This document shows positions 36,982 to 46,095 of a stretch of DNA of 64,000 nt, piece after piece. Position 1 is the stretch's first letter; each line of letters starts with the position of its first letter. Where the stretch lies: positions 181,409 to 245,408 of the forward strand of contig VXAZ01002107.1 of the NCBI GenBank assembly GCA_013399875.1, read 5' to 3'. The notes under the pieces are model-generated. The model saw nothing but the letters and a program-made list of their open reading frames with translations. It made no database searches and had not been told where the DNA came from. The DNA is from Gymnorhina tibicen (Eukaryota; Chordata; Aves; Passeriformes; Artamidae). A program made the translations under genes and the position numbers.

Positions 36982-37475
36982 CCGGCGCCTGAGGCTTCCC
37001 CGCTCGTCGCCTCTGCCTGGCGGCGCAGGGGTCCGTGCGCAGGATGCGAGGTGCCCATACCCCCGCACCACGCACCCCGGCTCCTCCCCCGCGGTGACGG
37101 CCCCGCGCCCGCCCCGCCCCGCCCCGCCCGNNNNNNNNNNNNNNNNNNNNNNNNNNNNNNNNNNNNNNNNNNNNNNNNNNNNNNNNNNNNNNNNNNNNNN
37201 NNNNNNNNNNNNNNNNNNNNNNNNNNNNNNNNNNNNNNNNNNNNNNNNNNNNNNNNNNNNNNNNNNNNNNNNNNNNNNNNNNNNNNNNNNNNNNNNNNNN
37301 NNNNNNNNNNNNNNNNNNNNNNNNNNNNNNNNNNNNNNNNNNNNNNNNNNNNNNNNNNNNNNNNNNNNNNNNNNNNNNNNNNNNNNNNNNNNNNNNNNNN
37401 NNNNNNNNNNNNNNNNNNNNNNNNNNNNNNNNNNNNNNNNNNNNNNNNCCCCCGGCCCGACAGCGCCCGGGCCAT
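36982..37475 (-). other. Candidate minus-strand first exon spanning the gap
   Basis: On the minus strand an ATG at 37475-37473, with G at -3 and +4, begins MARALSGRG and runs into the unsequenced bases. On the far side of the gap the GC-rich sequence ends in CCGG|GTGAGG, donor at 36982/36981, and the CR1 cluster would fall in the intron. Neither frame continuity nor length can be tested because 318 bases are unknown. A + strand or divergent transcript from the same island is an alternative. Confidence 0.3.
37131..37448. other. Assembly gap (318 N)
   Basis: All bases are N. Both edges are extremely GC-rich (CCCCGCCC on the left, CCCCCGGCCCG on the right), as expected of GC-biased sequencing dropout in a bird promoter. 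Predicted proteins crossing it are meaningless. Confidence 0.99.
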
Positions 37476-37910
37476 CGCGCCTGGGGGGCTCGGCTGCGGC
37501 TCGGAACGAACCTGCGAGCCGCTCTCCGCAGGTTTTTGTATGTATAGCTGTATGTCGATATCTGTATCTATTTATCTGTGTATGTTCTTTTTTGATGTTC
37601 GGCAGCAGCGTATTGCAACACCGACCGCCCGTGCACCGGGCGGCACTTACACCATCACTGAGTTAACTGTAGATGTCAGACTGTGCTTACTCTGGGGTGA
37701 TGTCAGATTGGTAATAACGCGCAGAAATGGGAATTCGGTGCGGGCAGAGGGTGATGGAGACGGCACAGACCCAGCTGGCGCGGACAGACCCGGCGGAGCC
37801 GCTGTGTTCCCCGGTGCAGGGCCTGCTGCGGGGGCAGTGCCCTGGCGCGGGCGGAACGTGGGGGCACTGCGATAATTAGCAATTATCTGTGGGTAGCCGC
37901 GGACTCGAAG

Positions 37911-39047
37911 GAGCAGATATTTGTGCCTGGAGCAGAGATACTTGGCTGGCTTTGCCTTACAAAGGTATTCAGGCGTGTGTTGGTTAGAGAGTCGGCTGAT
38001 GCCTGTCTTGTCTGCAAGTTGTGCCATAAGGCAGCCTCCTCGGGTATCATCAGTCCAGAGGAGGAATTCTGTTGTGTGCTGTGGAAAGCTGGCTGTGATC
38101 AATAGGCAGTGTCATGTTAGCTCCCGATACCACCTCTTGATTTCTCTCAAGCTGATCATGGACCGGTGAACTAAAGCTGAGAGATGCTGAAACATGTTCC
38201 TCACCTTATTCAGTTCCCCATTCGCCTGCCCTTCACTTTCCCTATACCCTGGTTGGTTGGATTTCAATGGAAAAATTCTGTTTCTGAGCCTGTTCGAAGA
38301 AATCCGTGTGTTTTGGTTTTGCTTGTCTAACTTGCTGTTTGATAATAGCTGTAAGGCTGAAGATCCCTGTGCACAGGGTCTGGGGGTATTTGCCCTTCTG
38401 TACAAGTGAAGTGAACCGATCCTGCTTGATATTGTTTAACCTTGTATTATCTTAGGCGTCGTATGATGAGGCAGCTTGATTTGTTTAAGGCTTTGTGATG
38501 ATGCAATGCAATAATAATTATAAATCTTCTCATGGTCTGAAGAATCTTTAAATACTACACTGTCTTGGGAGGTACTTCACATGTGTTTATTCCCAAGAGG
38601 TGCGGGCATGGATGAGCAGGGTTTGATATTAATCATCTTCATTTTGGGGTGGGAGGGTGGGAGCAGTTTCGCACAGGTGTTTTAAGTTGTAATTTACGGG
38701 TGTGATGTCATGTGCTAGATAAGCTTTTATAGGATCTGCCGTGTAAATTATGGCCTTTGTTTATATACATGCAATTACTTGTTTTGAAAATCCGTGCTGT
38801 ATAGTTTGCTCGCGAGCCTGCGCCGGAGCTGTGAATAAGATCCAGCAGAATGTGCTTCAGTTGCGCAGTGGAGCTCAGTGGTTAAAAACATTTCACTTTG
38901 CCTTGTGCTTGCAGCCTGCTCCAGGTGCGAAGGTGTTCCGTGGTATCTGCACACTGCGATGTGCATGGTGGTTGGCTGTGAAAGCAGTGGCCAGGTGCTT
39001 TGTTTATTTTCTTCTTTCTCCATGATCTGGTTTGTTCCGTTTTTTAG
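37911..39047. other. Flank of the CpG island, no recognised gene
   Basis: Falls back to ordinary composition. An AAAG|GTATTC donor-like site occurs at about 37963/37964 and could end a + strand first exon, but it is only moderate. Confidence 0.4.
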
Positions 39048-39176
39048 AAGAAGTGGGGTGCTGAAATGACTGATTTCAACTATTATGTGCCGGAGAGAGC
39101 AACTTGGTTATTTCAGGCTGTTGTGGTTTGTTATGCAATCACATTAACAGAGGTTGAAATGATCATTCAGCTTTGG
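39048..39176 (+). other. Candidate exon, 129 nt, ATG 18 bases in
   Basis: The acceptor 'ctggtttgttccgttttttag' ends at 39047 and the donor TTTGG|GTAAAT at 39176/39177 is moderate. The segment is open for 43 codons, phase 0 in and out. An ATG at 39066 is followed by TDFNYYVPERATW and a hydrophobic stretch. It could be a first coding exon of a transcript from the nearby island. No homology was recognised. Confidence 0.18.
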
Positions 39177-39639
39177 GTAAATACGATCGATAGAACAGTG
39201 TGGATTAGGGTGGCTGTTTACATTAGGCAGATCTGCTGCAGTCGGTGTGTTGCAAATATTGGATGGAAACAGAATGAGTGGATGCAGTAATGTACCAAAT
39301 AAATTTTTAGTAATCTCTTTGGGATTATGATGTACTTACTATCGATTGTCTGTGCTCCAGGAGCTTCTGCAGAGCCTTAGGTGCTGCCTGCACGCATGGG
39401 CAAACTTACTTTCAGCTTCATTTAGTCGACAATCCAAGGCCTCGTTGAACGTCTTTGTGCACAGCCAGTGGTGCCTGGGGTGTGGTGCGGATTCTGGGCT
39501 ACCGCAGTCCAGGGGCTGGGTCAAGCAAGATGACCAATGCTCAACTGGAAGCTTCCTAAATTAAACAAAAAGTACAATTCCAGCCACATTTGCTGAAGCT
39601 GGCAGCTCCTCAGCTGGTCCATTATAAGTTGGCCATTTC

Positions 39640-40112
39640 TTGTCGTTGTCGCGGAGGAAGCATTGCTGCAGAAGAGGTTTTCAGGGCTTGTCTCCCTGAA
39701 TCTGCTCAGCGAGGAGGCGATGATGAGCGGGCTGCATTGCAAAGGTCGGTGCAGGTGCTGCTGTGCCAGAGGGGAGACCCCGCCGGGAGAGACAGGAGCT
39801 GAGAGGGAAAGGGGCAAGATGGGATGTGGGGGAAGTATCCAGAGTGTGGGGAGGAGAGGGAGGTGTTGGTCAGCATGGACCTCTCTGTGTGTGTGCAATG
39901 CCTGGCTGGGACCCCTGTCTGCGGCTGCACTGCGGTGGGCTCGCCTCGGCTCTGCTGCTCTAGGAGAGCATCTTGTTCTGAAAATACAGGATGTGACGGC
40001 ATCCAGTGTTTGGGGGAAAGGAGGAATAATAACTCCTGCAGTCAGTTTTCCAGAGGCCTTTGTGTTGGTGTGGAGCCTGAGCCCTTCCAATCATCTTCTC
40101 ATTCAGGGAAAG
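39640..40112 (+). other. CpG-containing patch ending in a strong donor; possible alternative first exon
   Basis: CpG-richer than its surroundings (TCGCGGAGG, GCGAGGAGGCG, CCCCGCCGGG) and followed by GGAAAG|GTAAGG at 40112/40113, the best + donor near the island. A long frame runs from 39663 to beyond the donor. Within it an ATG at about 39819, with A at -3 and G at +4, begins MGCGGS, the Gly2/Cys3 arrangement used for myristoylation plus palmitoylation. The residues that follow do not match a family I know, so the resemblance may be accidental. Confidence 0.28.
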
Positions 40113-40208
40113 GTAAGGGACCCTCGAGGATGCTGCTTTTCCATCCTTTAGCAGGGGATGGAACAGGACTACATTTTGAATATATGTTCAAAAATACTCT
40201 GGAAAGAG

Positions 40209-40236
40209 TTTGTTGTTGCTGTTGTTGTTGTTGTTA
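40209..40236. repeat. (TTG)n microsatellite
   Basis: Nine or so TTG/TGT units with one GCT interruption. Confidence 0.92.
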
Positions 40237-41721
40237 TTTATTTCCTTGCTGGCTGTGTTTAATTCTATATAAGCAGACATGTAATTGCAAAGGGATTTCA
40301 CAGGCACTTGCAAGTGTCTATCACTGTGCTGCTGGCTGCTCTGTGTGCTGTATAACATTTGTGATAAATGTGTACACAAGCACATTTTGGGTACACTGGA
40401 ATCTAAAGAGGTACTTTGGGGAATAGGTAATATTATTAAGGCTGTGTTGTTGTAGGGTGTTCAGAAGAGGCAGTGTGGAATGTGATATGCAATCAGTAAA
40501 GTTAAGACTAATTCTTTAGTGGTGCGAGTTTACTTCAGCTCTGATTTATTAACAGGTTGGTTTCTTTTCATCTTCAATCTTATGAATGACGTAAGAGCAG
40601 TTATTCTGTGTCGGACTAGAGGTCTGTCTAGCTCGGTAGCTCTTCTGATGAGACCACTTCCAGGTGCACAGAAAAACTGGAACAGTGATGTTCTCCTCCT
40701 GATAAACCCTTGTAGCAGTCACGGCTCTAGGAGACCTTTGGGCTGGCATTTCCAGGGAGGCTTATGTGTTTAATAGCTGCTGATGGATTGTCTTCTCTAA
40801 AAAATGTCTTAATTAGTTTTGAAAAACTTCATGGTGTTAGTGTTCACAACCTCCTGTGCTGGTGAACTTCTGGTGTAATTGTCCAGTCTGAAAAGAATTT
40901 TATTTTTTTCATTTTACAGTTTGCCATTTGAAGTGCTTGTGATTTTATCTGATTTCTGGAAGAATATATTTCTTTTTAGATTTTCACACAGAAATGAGCT
41001 GTATGTGGGGATGCTAAGAGGTCTTAGAAAGTACGTCAAGATAACTGCTTTATATTTGCAGTGAGGTATAATCTGAGCCCTGTTTATAGTCACCTCTCAT
41101 GCATAGGTACCATTATGGCTGTCATTTAGGTGACTGCATGCAAAAAAATGTTCAAATAGAAGAAGTGATTTCTGCAGCTGTGCATCCTGGACATAGATTG
41201 GGGTAAGTCTTGATTCAGAACCATTCAGATGACAGAAGAGTTGCTGCAAGTCAAGGAGCAACTTCAGCAACGTTGCTAGAAGATTTACCAAAGTAAATCT
41301 TTGCAAGGGATCTGGTGCAACATTTTGGGGGATGCAGAACGCTGTGGAGAATGGAATTTAAAAGTTGTACTAAAGAGCTTGAAGTTAAGTAATACAGATT
41401 CCAATAAGTGCAGCATGATGCAGAAAAAGCAGTGACTCAGTCCCTGAACTGTTCTATAGGTTGGCTTCTACCACGCCATCCTTGACCATTTCAAGAATAG
41501 ATGGGTGGTAATGAAGTTGTGGTTTAAATTCCACTTTTTCTTTGTGTGGCAGGGGAGAAGGATCCTTTGGCTGTGAACTGACCTACAGTATTTGCTTTTG
41601 TGCTGCTGGTTCAGGAGTCTGGGTTACAGGAGCCCTCTGGGTCACAGAGTTCTGGATACTCGTGGTAAAGTTGTGTTTGGTTTATTAAAAGAAGCTCTTC
41701 AAAGGTTGGTAATTTATTATT

Positions 41722-41902
41722 AGAATCATACAATCAAAGAGTATCCTGAGCTGGACGGGACCCATCAGGATCATTGAGTTCAACCTCTGGCCCTGCACAG
41801 ACACCCCAACAATCCCACCCTGAGAGTGTTGTCCAAACGCTCCTGGAGCTCTGGCAGCCTTGGGGCCGTGCCCATTCCCTGGGGAGCCTGGGCAGGGCCC
41901 TT
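41722..41902 (-). mobile_element. CR1: CR1 LINE 3' end, 'ATATCC' subfamily
   Basis: 'agaatcatacaatcaaagag', 'tatcctgagctggacggg', 'caccccaacaatcccaccct', then 'gctcctggagctctggcagc' and 'cattccctggggagcctggg'. About 180 bases. A short deletion removes the usual 'gtgcatccc'. Confidence 0.94.
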
Positions 41903-41989
41903 ACTGTGGCGGCTTCTGAAATCCTGTTAATAAAAATGGGTAGAATTTTCATGTCTTTAAAGCAACTATAAATTCTTCATCTTGTCATT

Positions 41990-42079
41990 TCTACTATTAT
42001 TCCACCCTTAAGCTTGTAAAGTTATGATTAAAGTGGGTGGAATTTCAGCCTGATGGTTTATGGGTGGAATAATAGTAGA
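41990..42079. repeat. Perfect 18-bp inverted repeat, hairpin-forming
   Basis: TCTACTATTATTCCACCC at 41990-42007 is the exact reverse complement of 42062-42079, separated by 54 bases. Beyond one mismatch the stem continues inward with about six more pairs, including two G-U type (42009-42014 with 42055-42060). A further GGGTGGAAT copy at about 42035 lies inside the loop. No TA or TTAA target duplication flanks it. It is either a small hairpin RNA candidate or the product of a template-switch event. Confidence 0.85.
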
Positions 42080-42609
42080 GACTGACCAGACAAACATTTT
42101 CTTTTGTTTTAAAAATAGAGAGGCTTATATAACGATGCTATACAGAACAACAGTATATGCATATGGATAAGATCTCTGGAACAGTCCAGAGATCCAACAG
42201 CATCCCTTGCCTGTGTGTCTGCTGTTGCTTGCTTCAAAGGAAGGTAATTCTGGAGTGAAGAGATGGCAGTGCCAAGTGATTTAACTGGAGTATTGATCCA
42301 GTCCTGAGCAGACTTTAGGCAGGGCTCTGGGTTAGAAATTTGGAGTAACAGGTTTTTAAACCATTATGAGCTCCTAATTTGTTATCTGAATAAGAGAAAG
42401 CCATTCTTTTTTTGTGTTTTGAGTTGTTTGCTGAGATTCATGTCTTAATGTGTGGCACGTGCTTAGGAAATCTGAGGCCCTGTTTTGGACAATAAAAAAA
42501 AACCAAGCTAGTGAACATGTCTGAAAGAATCAGGATGGGATCAGAGGCTTTCCTCTTGCTATGAAAGTGGCCTCAGTTTGTTCTCCTTCTGTCTCTGTAT
42601 CTCTAACAG

Positions 42610-42711
42610 AAAAGCATAGACTTTATCCGTCAAGTTTGGAAAAAGATAAAGAGCAAGTTCACTTGAAATATGTATTTAATAGGGAAAATTTTCCAGGATC
42701 TATATATACAG
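42610..42711 (+). other. Candidate exon, 102 nt
   Basis: The acceptor has a long pyrimidine tract ('ctccttctgtctctgtatctctaacag', ending at 42609) and the donor is ACAG|GTGGGC. Only one frame is open, reading KHRLYPSSLEKDKEQVHLK after two bases and leaving one base, so it is a symmetric phase-1 exon. Its outgoing phase fits 57905. No family was recognised. Confidence 0.22.
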
Positions 42712-44300
42712 GTGGGCATTTTCCCAAAAGTATGTTAGGTGTTGAGGCCGTAAAAATGTTGCTGCTAACCAAAATTCTAGTCCTGAACGTATCTATAAAT
42801 ACCACAGCCTCACTCCTTTGGCGTGAAATGATATGTAGCTGGAATAATTTCATACATCAGGACATAAAAAGACCTTGGTGAACTTGTGCTTTTATAATAA
42901 ACAAGGAAAAGTTTATCCAGGTTGCCCAGTTTGTCCACACAAAGACAGCTCTTTACTTGGGGAGGGGGAGGGACTTGCCTCTTAGACTTTCCTCCTTAGG
43001 ATTTTTATCTCATCTCGTCCCAAGATTTTATTTATAAAAGCAAAACAACTTTAATGTTTTATGCATGTTAGGCAGACAGAGCTCTACGTTTTGGAGTCGT
43101 GGCTAATTAGATTTGTGGAGCCTGTGCAATTTTGCATATTGGGCAGGGAGATTGTTTCTGCAGGAAAACACAGAGGAAGGAACACAGTGCTCGTATTCCC
43201 TTTCTTACGGTGGCAGCAGCATTTTCCATGCCCTGTGCAGGTTCACGATGTTGGTGTGCTGTTCCTGGAGAAGCAGCTTTGTTGAAGTTCCGTTTGTATT
43301 CAGAGAATTCCTTTTAAATTGCTGTTCAGTAAAGCTCTGAGTATCAGATATTTGCACATCTCCAGTGGAAAACAGTCTGAGGGAAGCATTGGCTCTTAAA
43401 CCAAGACAAATGCTGTCTTTCTAAGGGCTGGTGATGGGTTGTAAGCCCATTTCTGCTTCAGCTTTGAGGGATGACTCAGATCTTGCTCTGTTCTGGCAAT
43501 ACCCACTTTAGATCCTGCTGCTTAATTTCGTCTGCAGGCCTGCTCACCCCAGCTGCATCCTGAAGGAAGCACAGCTGACGTGCAGTAAATGCACCGACAG
43601 AGTGTGCAGGAGCTGGTCTTTTGTTGCCGATGGATGTGCCTGGCTCCAGGGCGTTCTGTGAGCTGGGGTGTTTCAGGCTGTGGTTTGGGCTGCTGAGCAT
43701 GGCCAGCCATGTGATGGTGAAGGACAGGCTGCTGCTCCTCTCCTCCCAGCGCAGCCGTGCCTCTTACATGCGTGCAGTAGCTGTGGATGCCCAGAGGCTC
43801 AGCTTTCCCTTCCGAGCCTTTATTTTTGCAGGAATCTGAAATATCAGAGCTGAAGCTGCTGAATAAGCCGGACTGAATCCAGGGGAGCAGATCTGGCTCT
43901 CCCCTTTGCCTGCCACAGAAATGTGGAGAGGAGAAACTCCTGCGAGTACTTCAGGGAATTGTTTGATTAGTGGGTGAAAGGAAAGCCAGCCAGGGTTTTC
44001 TAATCCCATCTCTGTTCTTTTTACCACTCAAAGGTCTAATGCATATAATTGTTTTTTCTTATGATTTATGTTTTTAAATTACTCCCTAGTTTCAGGTGTG
44101 GGACTCTATCAGCCAGTGCTACTGAAGTGAAAATCAAAACCTCATGATGAACAAGTTCCTGGGATGATCTCTGTTTAAGAAAATAGTAAGAGGGAGCTGT
44201 ATTGGTTCTGCTTTGGTCATGTTGGATAAGGTGTGTCTTTGAGATTAAAATGTCCTGATGCTCATGGGAGGAGGGGAGTGCTTCTTTCTTTTGTCTCCAG
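42712..44300. other. No recognised gene
   Basis: Ordinary sequence with a GC-richer part at 43500-43830 that is open on both strands. No named repeat or confident exon. Confidence 0.45.
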
Positions 44301-44346
44301 CACTGCAGCAGAGATGCTAATTAACCACCAAACAAAATGGATTTGG
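44301..44346 (+). other. Candidate small exon, 46 nt, excellent splice sites
   Basis: The acceptor 'cttctttcttttgtctccag' ends at 44300 and the donor TTTGG|GTAAGT (44346/44347) matches consensus. One frame is open (TAAEMLINHQTKWIW). Its phase does not fit the candidate at 42610-42711, so it would more naturally be a 5' UTR or noncoding exon. Confidence 0.22.
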
Positions 44347-44475
44347 GTAAGTTTGCCTTTGCTATGGCAGTGAAAATGTTTTGTTTGGGAGAGCTGCACA
44401 AATTACACCTGCAGATGTTCATGCAGAGATAAATCAGCCCCTGGCTGCCCCAAATCTTCCTGCTTCAGTCTGCAG

Positions 44476-44629
44476 AAATATGCCAGAGAAGCTTTGGGAA
44501 TGGCAAGAGTCAGTGAGCATGTTCTGGAGCAGATTGTGTACGGGCACAGCCCTGAGCAAAGACGTCACAGCGAGGAGTGACTGTGATCGCAGCACAGAGA
44601 GGCTCCGTCAGCGGAACAGGCGCGTCAGG
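44476..44629 (+). other. Candidate exon with CpG cluster and CRE-like site
   Basis: The acceptor 'aaatcttcctgcttcagtctgcag' ends at 44475 and the donor CAGG|GTGAGC lies at 44629/44630. The 154 bases include a GACGTCAC CRE-like site at about 44561-44568 and about eight CpG in the last 75 bases, unusual for the surrounding intron-like DNA. One frame is open through the donor. This could be an alternative promoter and first exon instead of an internal exon. Confidence 0.18.
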
Positions 44630-45879
44630 GTGAGCATCTCGGAATGTGGGGCTGCTCTGCTGTTCTTCCCCAACGACAGGACTCTGAGCTGGATTTTCCT
44701 GTGACTACCATTCTGCATCTTTGGCATTTTGGCAGGAGGAAGACTGTTTTCTGAAATATCAAACATTAAAACATGGAATAAGATGCCTCAGGTTTAGTAA
44801 CAGCATTTAGGAGAATAATAAATGCTCAGCCTTGTGAAACTGCGTTTAGTTGTACATTTATTTGGGCATTTTTTACAAGCATAATGGAAAATTATGCACT
44901 TGACTCTTCTCAGGGTTGCCGTGGGATTCAGGGGACCTAATTTCCCTAAGACTATGAAAATCCCAGGCTTTGCCATGTAATTTTTGTTTGCCTTTACACT
45001 TATGTGGTAGTCTCTGAGCCTTCTTTCATCCACAGCAAATGCCTGGGTGCTGCAACAGAAATAATTTAAAAGCCAATGATTTGAGAGAAAAGGAGCTGGA
45101 GCTTCTTAGATGTCTGGGGACTGGCTGAAGTAGGATTAATCTGGCATTAAGGCAGAAATTTGTGAGAGAAGCTCATTCAAGTGACTGGCTGGAGAGGAGG
45201 GATTCATGAAGTCAGAGTCATTTCTTCAGCCAAAGGGGGATCAGGCTGATGCAGTGTTTTGCCTGGCCTCTCCCACAGACTCTGGGGTAGCTGTCACATA
45301 CCTTCTCTGCAATTGCTTGGCATTCTGAGAGCTCATGCCTTAAAAAAAGACTGAGTGAGCAGCTTTCCAGAAGGTCATTGGAAATTTAATGCTACAGTGT
45401 AATGAGGTTTGTGAGTTACCTGTAACACAAATAACAGTGCTGATGAGTTGCTTTTCAATTATTAATTCTTGTACAGTAAGTTGTTGGCCATTAAGATGGG
45501 TTGTCTATGCAAAGTGGTTCCATAAAATGCAAATTATTAGCTTCTATGTGGGTCAGAAAACATTGCATACTTGGTGTAACTCTTGTAGTTAAATAGGCTC
45601 CTTTGCTAAGCAAATAATTTAAGCACTGGTTACTCTCAGCACTGTCAAAAACATACATGAGTTCTTGCTGAGTGTAAATAAAAGGGTTTCAGCTTTGAAT
45701 GATGACTGCAGGATTTGGCTTAAAAGCTATTTCTGGGCCATGGGCACAGCCCAAAGCTGGGGGATGTACATGGCTTGGCTTCTGGAATGGCGTCAGGATG
45801 GAGGATGACTGAGTCACCCCTGCAACTTCCTCATTGCTCCAGAAAGGTGGTGTTTTATTGCAGCTCTATGTCAGCAGTA

Positions 45880-46095
45880 AATCGCCATCCGCCCGCGCTG
45901 ATTCAGCCGCCCAGCGTAGCTGGGAGTTAGGGATGTGCCCCGGGTCCCTCCCGGCTCCTTCCCACCCAGCACCTGCCGAGGGTGGAAACAGGGCCATCGC
46001 CCTTCCTGCCCCGTGTCCGAGCACCAGCCAGGCCACGGATCCTGCCCTTGTGGGTACACGGGATCGGGATGGCGTTCCTGCCGAGTCAGGGAAGA
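45880..46095. promoter_or_regulatory. Short CpG-rich patch
   Basis: About 17 CpG in roughly 205 bases, starting ATCGCCATCCGCCCGCGCTG and continuing with CCGGGTCCCTCCCGG, GTGTCCGAGC, GGGATCGGGATGGCG. It is the second densest CpG cluster after the main island. It may be an alternative promoter, an intragenic enhancer-type island, or the GC-rich part of an unrecognised repeat. Confidence 0.45.

Larger units (their letters stand above)
36959..37910. promoter_or_regulatory. CpG island, probable promoter, with assembly gap
   Basis: CpG density jumps at about 36980 and stays high to 37530, with a second GC-rich block at 37715-37880. Between 37449 and 37531 I counted about 13 CpG in 83 bases, whereas most of the left half is CpG-poor. 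Three overlapping CCCCGCCC GC-box (Sp1-type) motifs sit at 37108-37130, immediately before the gap, and a TGACG half-site at about 37095. No TATA box was evident outside the gap. Such islands in birds nearly always mark promoters. Direction is not settled: the best donor is on the minus strand (36982/36981), while no equally strong + donor lies just right of the gap. Confidence 0.8.

Noticed and set aside
36866..37875. Long frames of 160-270 codons crossing the gap
   Set aside because: They are long only because unknown bases contain no stop codons. Nothing can be inferred across the 318 N.
39066..39290. Similarity of the MTDF start at 39066 to the MTEF start of a V-ATPase C subunit
   Set aside because: Only the first few residues agree. 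The following residues do not resemble that family.
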